From positions 1-27,009 of the forward strand of contig JAGKVE010000024.1 of NCBI GenBank assembly GCA_021152555.1: a stretch of 27,009 nucleotides of DNA, written 5' to 3'. How positions within the stretch are numbered: position 1 is the stretch's first letter; every line of letters begins with the position of its first letter. This DNA is from Bacteroidia bacterium. GTDB lineage: Bacteria; Bacteroidota; Bacteroidia; Bacteroidales; Paludibacteraceae. The notes below the pieces were generated by a model. That model searched no databases. It saw only the letters and a program-made list of their open reading frames with translations, and was not told where the DNA came from. Below, piece by piece: positions 8,692-16,797 of the stretch. The position numbers and the translations under genes were made by a program.

Positions 8692-9357
8692 ATGTACCGT
8701 AAGGAACTCACATATTATTTCTCAACACCGATTGCCTATATAGTAGTGGGTTTGTACCAGTTGGCAATCAGTCTCTTCCTATGGGTCATCCCGGGTCAAT
8801 GGAATATCATTGACTCGGGGTACGCCCAAGTGGACGGACTCTTTCAATTGAGTCCCTGGCTATTCATGCTGCTCTGTCCTGCACTAACGATGCGACTGCT
8901 GAGCGAAGAACGTCAGTCGGGTATATGGGACTTGATACGCACCAAACCGGTACCGCTGACGCGCATCATGCTCGGTAAGTATTTTGCAGCATGGACATTG
9001 GTACTTATAGGTCTGCTACCTTGTTTTGTGCATTATTTTGTGGTTGCCTACATGGCGGAACCGATGGGAAATCTGGATAGCGGGGCGTTCCTCGGTTCGT
9101 TCATCGGACTGATTATGCTGAGCGGTACATTCATGGCAATAGGCCTCCTTTGCGCTACATTCAGCAAGAGCCAGATTGTTTGTTTCATCACAGGTGCGCT
9201 GAGTTGTTTTGTACTCTACTGGGTATTACTCCAAGACCACTACTCCGCCCTTTCGCGCGGGGTGCTCGACCTGCAGGACATAGCTATTTTCATCTCTATC
9301 TCCGTCATCGCCGTCACCGCCGCAATTTTTTCCATTGACCGTCTTACACGCAAATGA
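8692..9357 (+). CDS. GldF-like ABC-2 transporter permease
   Basis: This is an inner-membrane permease of 221 residues with about six hydrophobic helices. The N-terminus (MYRKELTYYFSTPIAYIVVG) and the segments LSPWLFMLLCPALTMRLLSEERQSGIWDLIRTKPV match the ABC-2 family members annotated as gliding-motility protein GldF. The start is fixed: the codon just before ATG 8692 is a stop. It begins only 7 bp after nupG without a ribosome binding site, which suggests coupling. It is slightly shorter at the N-terminus than typical GldF. No GldA ATPase or GldG partner lies nearby, so it may work with a distant ATPase, and gliding should not be assumed. The intergenic AAATGGTAAATG belongs to the AAATGG microrepeat family seen elsewhere in the window. 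Confidence 0.8.
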   Translation: MYRKELTYYFSTPIAYIVVGLYQLAISLFLWVIPGQWNIIDSGYAQVDGLFQLSPWLFMLLCPALTMRLLSEERQSGIWDLIRTKPVPLTRIMLGKYFAAWTLVLIGLLPCFVHYFVVAYMAEPMGNLDSGAFLGSFIGLIMLSGTFMAIGLLCATFSKSQIVCFITGALSCFVLYWVLLQDHYSALSRGVLDLQDIAIFISISVIAVTAAIFSIDRLTRK

Positions 9358-9905
9358 CGAGAATAGGACTGATATCAGATACGCACGGACTGCTGGACAA
9401 GCGCGTGTTCGAGCATTTTAAGGAAGTGGATGAGATTTGGCATGCCGGAGATATAGGATCTATCGAAGTCTTGCAAGCCCTACGTGAGTTCAAACCCACA
9501 CGTGCCGTGTTCGGTAATATGGATAGCGGTGATGTGCGCTACTCGCTCAGCGAGTTCTATCGTTTCCGTGTAGAAGATATCAATGTGCTAATGACGCACA
9601 TAGGCGGCTATCCGGGGAAATACAATCCATGGCTCATTCCATGGTTTAAAAAATCACTGGATGCCAAACAACAAATGGAGAAAGGCCCAATGGAAAAAGA
9701 CCAAATGGCAGATACTATTGATCTTTTTGTATGCGGGCACAGCCATATACTGAAAGTACAGTATGACAAATACTATCGTTTTCTAACAATGAACCCCGGA
9801 GCGGCGGGAAAACAAGGATGGCAACCCTGCCAGACTTTACTTCGGTTCACAATTGACGGTTCAAAGATAGAAAATCTGGAAGTTATTGAGCTAAAAAGGA
9901 ACTGA
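9354..9905 (+). CDS. YfcE/MJ0936-type metallophosphoesterase
   Basis: This is a cytoplasmic, two-metal phosphodiesterase of the calcineurin-like superfamily. The metal ligands are visible in order: D9 and H11 (SDTHG), D33 (AGDIGS), N55 (FGNMDS), H82 (MTHIGG), and H129/H131 (CGHSH). Natural substrates of this family are not settled. Its ATG overlaps the stop of the GldF-like gene by 4 nt, so it closes the pheT operon. Residues 106-120 read QQMEK-GPMEK-DQMAD, a three-fold pentapeptide repeat from a 15-bp tandem DNA repeat, in the loop before GHSH. The other active-site elements are intact, so the enzyme should still be functional. Confidence 0.9.
   Translation: MTRIGLISDTHGLLDKRVFEHFKEVDEIWHAGDIGSIEVLQALREFKPTRAVFGNMDSGDVRYSLSEFYRFRVEDINVLMTHIGGYPGKYNPWLIPWFKKSLDAKQQMEKGPMEKDQMADTIDLFVCGHSHILKVQYDKYYRFLTMNPGAAGKQGWQPCQTLLRFTIDGSKIENLEVIELKRN
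9672..9716. repeat. 15-bp tandem repeat inside the phosphoesterase gene
   Basis: Three units of exactly 15 bp: CAAATGGAGAAAGGC, CCAATGGAAAAAGAC and CAAATGGCAGATACT. Because 15 is a multiple of three, the insert preserves the frame. A 15-bp-period array of the same AAATGG type lies at 12382-12411. Confidence 0.8.
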
Positions 9906-9982
9906 TTTTACCCCTTTTTGCTTACAAAATGAAAAAATAGTGCATTTTTGGGACAAACATGTTTTATAACATATAAAAAGAT

Positions 9983-10013
9983 TTGGTCATATAAAAAAAA
10001 AGCAGTACTTTTG
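9983..10013 (+). promoter_or_regulatory. Promoter upstream of a possible small RNA
   Basis: TTG (9983-9985), a 20-bp spacer ending AAAAAAAAAGCAG, and TACTTTTG (10006-10013). It is not the promoter of the dehydrogenase gene, which has its own at 10188-10218 behind a hairpin. Confidence 0.75.
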
Positions 10014-10019
10014 CATCGT

Positions 10020-10128
10020 ATTTGAAAATGACAAATCCACTTAGCAAAACTGACCAATCTTTTTTGTACCTTAAATAAACAGACTAATACCTTAGAATAA
10101 CAGGCGTCGCGATGACGGCTGTTTTCGC
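10020..10128 (+). ncRNA. Candidate small RNA or short leader
   Basis: A promoter at 9983-10013 would start transcription near 10020. A hairpin with a short T run ends near 10125. The only coding possibility is a 16-codon frame (10028-10078; MTNPLSKTDQSFLYLK) with no recognised family and no ribosome binding site. The rest of 9906-10247 holds only promoters and the palindrome CGCTTTAAAGCG (10126-10137). Confidence 0.35.
10100..10125 (+). terminator. Hairpin with short T run
   Basis: ACAG-G-CGTC (10100-10108), loop GCGAT, GACG-G-CTGT (10114-10122): two 4-bp stems around one G-G mismatch. They are followed by TTTCGCTTT. The T tract is short, so this is a moderate terminator at best. Confidence 0.45.
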
Positions 10129-10187
10129 TTTAAAGCGGTACTCCAATGGATTGTCGCTTTTTTTGTGCAAAAAAACACGTGCAAAAT

Positions 10188-10218
10188 TTGCATATATGCT
10201 TTTTTTTATGTACTTTTG
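10188..10218 (+). promoter_or_regulatory. Promoter of the dehydrogenase-pepT-gcvT-lipase-tetR operon
   Basis: TTG (10188-10190), 20 bp, TACTTTTG (10211-10218). The transcription start is expected near 10225, about 23 nt before the ATG at 10248. Confidence 0.8.
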
Positions 10219-10227
10219 TAGCCGATT

Positions 10228-10241
10228 TGAACAAGTATTCA
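10228..10241. promoter_or_regulatory. Possible TetR operator in the operon leader
   Basis: TGAAC-AAGT-ATTCA matches the better palindrome TGAAC-GATT-GTTCA at 15077 in 11 of 14 positions, with the same 5-4-5 layout. It sits just downstream of the expected transcription start, where a bound repressor would block transcription. The tetR-like gene is the last gene of this operon, so this would be autoregulation. Confidence 0.45.
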
Positions 10242-10247
10242 AAACGC

Positions 10248-11180
10248 ATGAAAATTGCTTTCACAACCCAATTACCACGAGAAGGATTCCATCGCCTCTC
10301 CGCGCACACGCTCTATGCAGATCCGAAAGAGGCGGAGGTGCTGGTTAGCACATTCGATTACAAGGTCCCGGGCGAGATGATTGCTACTATGCCACATCTA
10401 CGGCTAATCGCTAATTTCGGGGCGGGATTCAATAACATAGACATAGACACCTGCCGCGCGCGTGGCATACGCGTGACGAACACCCCACTGCCGGTAATTG
10501 AGCCAACGGCCGAACTGACATTTGCACTGATGATAGATATCGCGCGACGCGTGAGTGAGTTCGACCGTTTGATACGCAAAGGTGGTGCACAATTCGGCGT
10601 AATGAACAACCTTAGCCATTCGCTCTACGGAAAAACAATAGGTATCATCGGGATGGGACGTATCGGACTATCTCTGGCACGCAGAGCCCAAGCAAGCGGA
10701 ATGCATGTCATCTACCATAACCGCAAAGAACTATCAGCCATAAGCCTTCCGCCGACAGACTGGCAAAAGAGCGTAATTGAACAAGCGCGATACGTGGATT
10801 TCCAGACTTTGCTGCAAGACAGCGATTTTGTAAGTCTTAACCTACCCTACACTCCGAAGGTACACCATATGATTGGCAAACCGGAACTGGGCATGATGAA
10901 ACGCACGGCATACCTTATTAATACCGCGCGCGGCGCGCACGTATGCGAAGAGGCTTTGGTGGAAGCACTAAAAAATGGCATCATAGCAGGCGCAGCACTT
11001 GATGTATATGAGTTTGAACCGCAGATTAGCGAAGAACTGAAGACTCTGAACAATGTGGTACTCTCTCCGCATACAGGCACCGGTACATGGGAAGGACGCA
11101 TCGCTATGTGCGAGAATGTATGTGACAATATACTCGCCTTCACCAATAATGAAACAGAAAAAATGAATATCGTTTTGTGA
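10248..11180 (+). CDS. NAD(P)-dependent D-2-hydroxyacid dehydrogenase
   Basis: This is a cytoplasmic reductase or dehydrogenase of the D-isomer 2-hydroxyacid family (the D-lactate, glyoxylate/hydroxypyruvate and phosphoglycerate dehydrogenase superfamily). The 310-residue protein shows the nucleotide-binding motif GMGRIG (135-140) and the catalytic triad R228 (NTARGA), E257 (YEFEP) and H275 (SPHTGTGT). The true start is the ATG at 10248, which gives the usual N-terminus MKIAFTTQLP. The longer upstream frame would translate the promoter. The 2-keto acid used cannot be told from sequence; glyoxylate or hydroxypyruvate is a guess based on similarity in style. It is the first gene of the operon and is followed 4 bp later by pepT. 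Confidence 0.9.
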   Translation: MKIAFTTQLPREGFHRLSAHTLYADPKEAEVLVSTFDYKVPGEMIATMPHLRLIANFGAGFNNIDIDTCRARGIRVTNTPLPVIEPTAELTFALMIDIARRVSEFDRLIRKGGAQFGVMNNLSHSLYGKTIGIIGMGRIGLSLARRAQASGMHVIYHNRKELSAISLPPTDWQKSVIEQARYVDFQTLLQDSDFVSLNLPYTPKVHHMIGKPELGMMKRTAYLINTARGAHVCEEALVEALKNGIIAGAALDVYEFEPQISEELKTLNNVVLSPHTGTGTWEGRIAMCENVCDNILAFTNNETEKMNIVL

Positions 11181-11184
11181 TTTT

Positions 11185-12366
11185 ATGAATATAGTTGATA
11201 GATTTTTAAAGTACGTGTCGTTCTGCACGACAAGTGATGAAAACACCGGCATGACGCCAAGTACGCCGGGACAAATGGAATTCGCCCGATATCTGGCTGA
11301 CGAACTGAAAGAAATCGGCATGAAAGAAGTGACGCTGGATGCCAATGGCTATATAATGGCTACCCTTCCTGAGTCAAAAATCGAAAATCAGAAGCCGAAA
11401 GAATTTCCTGTGATCGGATTCATAGCGCATATGGATACGTCTCCCGATGCCAGCGGAAAACATGTAAAAGCCAGTATTGTCAAAGCCGAAGAACGCGATT
11501 ATATCGACCCGCGTTACACCGGTCAGGATGTGATTGTGACAGACACGACGACCCTCCTTGGCGCCGATGACAAAGCAGGTATTGCAGAGATTGTAACCGC
11601 GATGGAATATCTAATTCAACATCCGGAAATAAAGCATGGCAAGGTACGCGTCGGCTTCACTCCAGACGAAGAAATCGGACAGGGAGCCGACCATTTTGAT
11701 GTCAAAGCATTCGGTTGCGATTTTGCATACACAATGGACGGAGGTTCTATTGGCGAACTGGAGTTTGAGAACTTCAACGCTGCCGCAGCTAAAATCCATG
11801 TGCATGGTCTTAACGTACATCCGGGAACAGCGTACCATAAGATGCGTAACTCCATGCGTATCGCATACCAACTGGCAGTAATGTTACCGCGGTGGGAAAC
11901 ACCGGAACACACAGAAGGATATGAAGGATTTTATCATCTCACCGGAATGAACGGTACTGTTGAAGAGACAACACTCAGTTATATCATCCGCGACCATGAC
12001 CGCGCACGTTTCGAGAGCCGCAAACGCGAGCTGGAACACCTTGTGCGCAAAGTTAACCGCGAGTATGGGGAAGGAACAGCGGAGATTGAAATGCGAGACC
12101 AATACTATAATATGCGGGAGAAAATAGAACCCGTCATGCACATCATTGATTTGGCAGAAGAGGCAATGAAAGCCTGCAAGGTCATCCCCGTAGTCAAACC
12201 AATCCGCGGCGGTACGGACGGCGCACGCCTATCTTTCGAAGGACTCCCATGCCCCAACATATTCGCCGGAGGCGAGAACTTCCACAGCCGCTACGAATAT
12301 CTGCCTGTTCCTTCACTGGAAAAAGCCTGCGAGGTCATCCTTCAGATAATCCAAATGGCAAAATAG
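11185..12366 (+). CDS. pepT: Peptidase T (tripeptide aminopeptidase)
   Basis: This is a cytoplasmic di-zinc aminopeptidase of the M20B family that cleaves the N-terminal residue from tripeptides. Zinc-binding and catalytic features are seen: H82 and D84 (AHMDTSPD), the LLGADDKAG aspartate near 128, the catalytic E162 with E163 (TPDEEIG), D184 (TMDGG), NVHPGTAYHKM near 214, and the C-terminal FAGGENFHSRYEYLPV histidine. The length of 393 residues is close to the family norm. The start at 11185 gives the conventional MNIVDRFLKYVSFCTTSDE. It lies 4 bp after the dehydrogenase and 24 bp before gcvT. Confidence 0.96.
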   Translation: MNIVDRFLKYVSFCTTSDENTGMTPSTPGQMEFARYLADELKEIGMKEVTLDANGYIMATLPESKIENQKPKEFPVIGFIAHMDTSPDASGKHVKASIVKAEERDYIDPRYTGQDVIVTDTTTLLGADDKAGIAEIVTAMEYLIQHPEIKHGKVRVGFTPDEEIGQGADHFDVKAFGCDFAYTMDGGSIGELEFENFNAAAAKIHVHGLNVHPGTAYHKMRNSMRIAYQLAVMLPRWETPEHTEGYEGFYHLTGMNGTVEETTLSYIIRDHDRARFESRKRELEHLVRKVNREYGEGTAEIEMRDQYYNMREKIEPVMHIIDLAEEAMKACKVIPVVKPIRGGTDGARLSFEGLPCPNIFAGGENFHSRYEYLPVPSLEKACEVILQIIQMAK

Positions 12367-12381
12367 TTAAATAATAAAATA

Positions 12382-12411
12382 AATGAACATATGGTAAATG
12401 AACAAATGGCA
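12382..12411. repeat. 15-bp tandem repeat at the gcvT start
   Basis: Two units, AATGAACATATGGTA (12382-12396) and AATGAACAAATGGCA (12397-12411), spread four possible ATG codons across the start of gcvT. Both the 15-bp period and the AAATGG core match the array inside the phosphoesterase gene (9672-9716). Confidence 0.7.
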
Positions 12412-13512
12412 AATCTAAAAAACACCCCTTTTACAGAGATTCACATCGCGCTGGGCGCAAAGATGGCTGAGTTCGCTGGCTTTAACATGCCTATCCAGTA
12501 CCCCACCGGTATCAATCAGGAACATATGATTGTCCGTGAGGGTGTCGGCGTGTTTGACGTTAGCCACATGGGCGAGTTCTGGGTTAAAGGGGAGCACGCA
12601 CTCGATTTCCTGCAGTACATCACGACCAACGATTTATCTGTCATTGCTGCAGGAAAAGCACAATACACCTGCATGCCCAATGGAAAAGGCGGCATCGTTG
12701 ATGACCTCATCATTTACAAATATTCCACAACCAAATATCTCATGGTTGTCAATGCCGGTAATATCGACAAAGACTGGACATGGGTCAACAAGGTGCTTTG
12801 CGACAAGATACAAGGAAATAACCCGGAATGGGCGGATATCAAGCTGGAGAACGCTTCCGAGCGATACGGACAGTTAGCCGTACAAGGGCCGAAAGCCGTT
12901 GAGTTGCTGCAACTTCTAACCGACGCAGACCTCAAGTCTATCGACTATTATGCATTCCGCGAGTGGAGTTTTGCTGGAGTTCAGGGTGTAATCTTGTCCA
13001 ACACAGGCTATACCGGAGCAGGCGGATTCGAACTCTATTTCCCGGCAGAAAAAGGCAAACAGATATGGGATGCGCTCTTCGAAGTAGGCAAACCGTTCGG
13101 TCTGGCTCCTATCGGTCTCGGCGCACGTGACAGCCTGCGTCTGGAGAAATGGTACTGCCTCTATGGTCACGATATAGACGACACCACCTCGCCATTGGAA
13201 GCCGGATTAGGTTGGATAACCAAACTCGATGCCAAAGATTTCATTGACCGCGATTTCCTTAAAGCACAGAAAGCCGAAGGAGTAAAACGGAAATTGGTAC
13301 ATTTCGAGTGCCTGGAACGCGCTATACCTCGTAACGGATATGATATTTGCGATGAAGCGGGCAACACTATCGGACATGTCACATCCGGCATTATGCTTCC
13401 GAACACCAAGGTCGGCATCGGAATGGGTTATGTCCGGACTCCGTTCGCAAAGAAAGAAAATATCATCTATATCAGAATTCGCGAAAAACTTCAGCCTGCA
13501 AAAATTGTCTAA
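12391..13512 (+). CDS. gcvT: Glycine cleavage system aminomethyltransferase (T protein)
   Basis: The T protein transfers the methylene group from aminomethylated H protein to tetrahydrofolate, releasing ammonia. The sequence has the family's start (NTPFTEIHIALGAKMAEFAG), the folate-domain stretch VGVFDVSHMGEFWVKG, KGGIVDDLIIYKY, the SNTGYTGAGGFELYFP region, and a C-terminal barrel with GHVTSGIMLPNTKVGIGMGYV. Either ATG 12391 or ATG 12406 could be the start. The residues before KNTPFTE (MVNEQMANL) are encoded by the tandem repeat and are not family sequence. Genes for the H and P proteins are not in the window. The lipase gene follows after 10 bp. Confidence 0.96.
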   Translation: MVNEQMANLKNTPFTEIHIALGAKMAEFAGFNMPIQYPTGINQEHMIVREGVGVFDVSHMGEFWVKGEHALDFLQYITTNDLSVIAAGKAQYTCMPNGKGGIVDDLIIYKYSTTKYLMVVNAGNIDKDWTWVNKVLCDKIQGNNPEWADIKLENASERYGQLAVQGPKAVELLQLLTDADLKSIDYYAFREWSFAGVQGVILSNTGYTGAGGFELYFPAEKGKQIWDALFEVGKPFGLAPIGLGARDSLRLEKWYCLYGHDIDDTTSPLEAGLGWITKLDAKDFIDRDFLKAQKAEGVKRKLVHFECLERAIPRNGYDICDEAGNTIGHVTSGIMLPNTKVGIGMGYVRTPFAKKENIIYIRIREKLQPAKIV

Positions 13513-13522
13513 AAGAAAAAAA

Positions 13523-14473
13523 ATGCCAAACAAGCATATAGCACATAAGCATGTGGCACTCGTTCTTGGTTCGGGCGGTGCAAGAGGCTTGGCGCACATA
13601 GGAGCTATTGAGGCACTGGAAGAGCGCGGATATACGATAACAAGTATAGCCGGTTGTTCCATGGGGGCAATCATCGCCGGCATGTATGCCGCCGGACAAC
13701 TGAAAGAAGCTAAAGAATGGTTCTTACGAGTGGACAAACAGCTGATACTGAGGATGATGGATATCAACCTATTGAGCAACAACTCCATTGTCAAAGGTAA
13801 GCGCATCATCAAGGAATTAGAGAAAGTGGTACCCGACAGGCCAATCGAAAGTCTCAATATTCCCTGCGTTATCGTCGCATCAGACATGCAAAGTACGGAG
13901 GAGGTGATTTTCCGTAGTGGCAGCCTGTTCGAAGCCGTACGCGCATCTATCAGCATCCCGCTCTTTTTTCAACCGGTACAGATAGGCAACAGATTGCTCA
14001 TTGACGGAGGTATTCTCAATCCACTTCCTCTCCACGTTGCTTCGCGATCAGAAGACGATATATTGGTGGCAATGGACATCAGCGGCAAAGATGGTATGCC
14101 GACTGAATCCATCCCAGAACCGATTGATGTGGATGGCAAACTGGCAGAAATAGCAGCTAAAGGATGGCCTATTCCAAAGAGCATTGAGAAACAACTGCGA
14201 CAATTGAGCAAGCGTATAGATGACATCCGTTTCAAACGTGCACAGGACCTGGGCAAAAACATCAATTTCTTTGGCATTTTAGACCGTATGAGCGACATGC
14301 AGATTCAGCAAAATACGATTCTTGAATGTCGAATTACGCCACCCGACGTGCATGCCGTCATGAGACAATATGCGTATAATACGTTCGATTTTGACAAGGC
14401 GGAAGAGATCATCGCAGAAGGGAAACGCATCATGACCGACTCCTTAATATTATACGAGCGCGCGCACGCATGA
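13523..14473 (+). CDS. Patatin-like phospholipase
   Basis: This is a serine acyl hydrolase of the patatin/RssA-type family with a Ser-Asp dyad. The N-terminal oxyanion loop GSGGARG (16-22), the nucleophile S46 in GCSMG (44-48) and D161 in IDGG (160-163) are all present, so it should be catalytically competent. It has 316 residues and no signal peptide, so it is probably cytoplasmic. Longer in-frame starts upstream would overlap gcvT deeply, and the ATG at 13523 is the natural start. Its stop overlaps the TetR gene start by 4 nt (ATGA). Being next to a TetR regulator and an acyl-CoA ligase suggests a role in releasing and reactivating fatty acids; this is inference from neighbours. Confidence 0.9.
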   Translation: MPNKHIAHKHVALVLGSGGARGLAHIGAIEALEERGYTITSIAGCSMGAIIAGMYAAGQLKEAKEWFLRVDKQLILRMMDINLLSNNSIVKGKRIIKELEKVVPDRPIESLNIPCVIVASDMQSTEEVIFRSGSLFEAVRASISIPLFFQPVQIGNRLLIDGGILNPLPLHVASRSEDDILVAMDISGKDGMPTESIPEPIDVDGKLAEIAAKGWPIPKSIEKQLRQLSKRIDDIRFKRAQDLGKNINFFGILDRMSDMQIQQNTILECRITPPDVHAVMRQYAYNTFDFDKAEEIIAEGKRIMTDSLILYERAHA

Positions 14474-15063
14474 GAGATCGACGGAAGTATATTATCCGAA
14501 AGGCTATGGAACTATATGCCTTGGAGGGATATCAGAATGTGAGCATCACAGACCTGCAAAACGCGCTTGACATCGGCCGAGGTACTCTCTATTACTATTT
14601 CAAGGACCAGGACGAACTGTTTCTTACATGTATGGAGACCTATTTTCTGGAACCAAAACAACGTGCCTTAAGTAATGTGCCTGACGATATTACCGTAGAG
14701 CAGATGATTGAAGTAATGATGGGATATTTGCATAATTTGGAGGAAACACTCATGACGTTTGATGACAAACGGGTAAACACCAGTAATGTTAACAATCTCA
14801 TGTTTACAGCATACAGCCGATTCCCGAGTCTGCATCGTAAGGCACAACGTTTGTCACTCAAGGAAGTGGAGCTATGGAGGAAAGCACTATATAACAGCCA
14901 GAAAGCAGGAACTATCCGCAGAGATTTCGACAGAGACCAAGTGGCTCTTATGTTTTCTCACATCAAAAACACATACGACAATGGACTCGGCAGAACGCAA
15001 ATGGACTTTTCTTTATTAGAAAAAAGTTATCGTGAATTTCATAAAATTATAAAAAGTTATTGA
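14470..15063 (+). CDS. TetR/AcrR family transcriptional regulator
   Basis: This 197-residue protein has a TetR-type helix-turn-helix at about residues 8-45 (RKAMELYALEGYQNVSITDL, then the recognition segment GRGTLYYYFKDQDELF). An alpha-helical ligand-binding domain follows, unlike any regulator I can name. Its ATG overlaps the lipase stop by 4 nt. A near-perfect TGAAC-N4-GTTCA palindrome lies 14 bp downstream, in the promoter of the acyl-CoA ligase gene, and a similar site lies in the promoter of its own operon. The natural ligand is therefore likely to be a fatty acid or acyl-CoA, which is inference. Confidence 0.9.
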   Translation: MRDRRKYIIRKAMELYALEGYQNVSITDLQNALDIGRGTLYYYFKDQDELFLTCMETYFLEPKQRALSNVPDDITVEQMIEVMMGYLHNLEETLMTFDDKRVNTSNVNNLMFTAYSRFPSLHRKAQRLSLKEVELWRKALYNSQKAGTIRRDFDRDQVALMFSHIKNTYDNGLGRTQMDFSLLEKSYREFHKIIKSY

Positions 15064-15076
15064 TTTTTCTATTTCT

Positions 15077-15090
15077 TGAACGATTGTTCA
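15077..15090. promoter_or_regulatory. Likely TetR operator upstream of the acyl-CoA ligase gene
   Basis: TGAAC-GATT-GTTCA is a perfect 5-bp inverted repeat with a 4-bp spacer. It occupies the position where the -33 element of the ligase promoter should be, so a bound repressor would exclude sigma factor. Confidence 0.65.
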
Positions 15091-15102
15091 GAAATAAACT
15101 TG

Positions 15103-15110
15103 TACCTTTG
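15103..15110 (+). promoter_or_regulatory. -7 element of the acyl-CoA ligase promoter
   Basis: TACCTTTG fits the Bacteroidetes -7 consensus and lies 31 bp before the ATG. Unlike the other promoters here, no TTG stands exactly 20 bp upstream. The nearest is at 15076-15078, overlapping the operator palindrome. Confidence 0.6.
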
Positions 15111-15141
15111 CACTCAGATTTAAGAAAACACGTTTATTTAC

Positions 15142-16791
15142 ATGGCTACAAAACATTATCTATCGTATTTACAAGACACAATGGCTCGCCGCTGGGACAA
15201 CCTTGCATTGGCTGATCTGGACGGAGAGAACAAATACACTTACGCCGAGTTGGCGGCAGCAATCAAACGCCTGCATGTAACATGGCAGGAGTTGGGCATC
15301 AAAGAGGGCGATAAGATTGCACTCTGCGGTCGAAACTGCGCTAACTGGGGTCTGCTCTTCCTTGCTATTGAGAGTTACAAAGCTGTAACAGTAAGTATTC
15401 TGCCGGATTTTACGGCAGAAGGGATTTACTCGCTCGTTGACCATTCAGAAGCAATATTGCTGTATGTCGGTCCGAACGTAAAGAAGAAAATCGATGCCAA
15501 GCAGATGAAGAGGTTGAAAGCCACCGTCTTCATGGACGATTTTACTATCGTTGAAGCGGATGAAAAAACGCAAAAAGCGTATGCCGGTGTCGAAACTGCT
15601 TTCGCGAAAGCTTTCCCCAATGGTGTGAAGTTGGAAGATTTGAATCTACCGACCGACAATCTGGACGATCTCGCGGTTATCAACTATACCAGTGGTTCAA
15701 CGGGCAATCCCAAAGGGGTCATGCTCAGCCACCTCAACTTGAGCGGCAATGTTGACTTTGCGTCACACCGCATCCCGCACAAGCCGGGAGACCGCGTGTT
15801 GTCAATGCTTCCGATTGCCCATATGTTCGGCTTGATGTTCGAGTTCCTCTATCAGGTATGCGAAGGCGCAGAGACTTATTTCTTGACACAGGCACCTACT
15901 CCGACTGTATTGATGAAAGCGTTTGCGCAAGTGCAGCCGTTCATGATTTTGACTGTGCCACTGGTTATCGAGAAGATTGTCAAGAAAGGAGTGCTTCCGA
16001 AGATAAGCAGTCCGCTCATGAAAGTGCTTTGGAAAACGCCGGGCATTAACCGTATCATCCGCGGCAAAGTGAAGGAAGGATTGGATAAGACATTCGGTGG
16101 CAAATTGCGTTTCCTCATTATTGGCGGGGCTGCGCTCAACGGAGAGGTAGAGCAAGTATTGCATGACATCAAATATCAGTACTGCGTAGGATACGGTATG
16201 ACCGAGTGCGCACCGCTGATCAGTTATGAAGACTGGTGGGCATATAAGTTCCATAGTTGCGGAAAAGACCTCCCGCAATGCCGCGTACGCATTGACAGCG
16301 AAGACCCGTACAGCAAAGACGGAGAAATCCAAGTTAAGGGTGTCAACGTCATGATGGGATATTACAAGAACGAGGAGGCTACAAAAGCTGTCTTTACTGA
16401 GGATGGGTGGATGAGAACAGGTGACCTCGGCGTGCTTGACAAAGAGGGGAATATCTTTATCCATGGACGCTCGAAGAACATGATTCTCGGTCCTTCAGGC
16501 CAGAATATATACCCCGAAGAATTGGAGGACAAACTCAACTCAATGCCTTGTGTTGTCGAGTCGATTGTAGTTGACCGTGACCACAAACTGGTGGCACTTG
16601 TCTTCCCTGATACTTCGGCGGAAGGAAAGAAATTATTAGGAACAAAGAGTTTGACACAAATGATGGAGGAAAACCGCGTCGCGGTGAACAAAGACCTGCC
16701 TCTGTATAGTCAAATCAGCTCTATAGAATTAGTGGCTTCGGAGTTTGAAAAAACGCCGAAACGCTCAATCAAGCGTTACTTGTATAAGTAA
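15142..16791 (+). CDS. AMP-forming long-chain acyl-CoA synthetase
   Basis: This adenylate-forming ligase activates a carboxylic acid, probably a fatty acid, with ATP and coenzyme A. Core motifs are visible: the phosphate loop YTSGSTGNPKG (182-192), the A5 motif GYGMTECAPL (about 353-362), A7 GWMRTGDLG, A8 GRSKNMILGPSGQNIYPEE, and a C-terminal lysine region KTPKRSIKRYLYK. The protein has 549 residues, which fits the long-chain family, and it lacks a signal peptide. It has its own promoter, apparently controlled by the TetR protein encoded just upstream. A hairpin and a strong terminator follow it. The chain length of the substrate is not predictable here. Confidence 0.9.
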   Translation: MATKHYLSYLQDTMARRWDNLALADLDGENKYTYAELAAAIKRLHVTWQELGIKEGDKIALCGRNCANWGLLFLAIESYKAVTVSILPDFTAEGIYSLVDHSEAILLYVGPNVKKKIDAKQMKRLKATVFMDDFTIVEADEKTQKAYAGVETAFAKAFPNGVKLEDLNLPTDNLDDLAVINYTSGSTGNPKGVMLSHLNLSGNVDFASHRIPHKPGDRVLSMLPIAHMFGLMFEFLYQVCEGAETYFLTQAPTPTVLMKAFAQVQPFMILTVPLVIEKIVKKGVLPKISSPLMKVLWKTPGINRIIRGKVKEGLDKTFGGKLRFLIIGGAALNGEVEQVLHDIKYQYCVGYGMTECAPLISYEDWWAYKFHSCGKDLPQCRVRIDSEDPYSKDGEIQVKGVNVMMGYYKNEEATKAVFTEDGWMRTGDLGVLDKEGNIFIHGRSKNMILGPSGQNIYPEELEDKLNSMPCVVESIVVDRDHKLVALVFPDTSAEGKKLLGTKSLTQMMEENRVAVNKDLPLYSQISSIELVASEFEKTPKRSIKRYLYK

Positions 16792-16797
16792 CGCCCG

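Noticed and set aside
10146..10247. Longer N-terminus for the dehydrogenase
   Set aside because: The extension covers the promoter at 10188-10218 and its leader; the family N-terminus begins at ATG 10248.
13340..13522. Longer N-terminus for the patatin-like protein
   Set aside because: It would overlap gcvT by more than 170 bp; the Gly-rich loop sits at the normal distance from the ATG at 13523.
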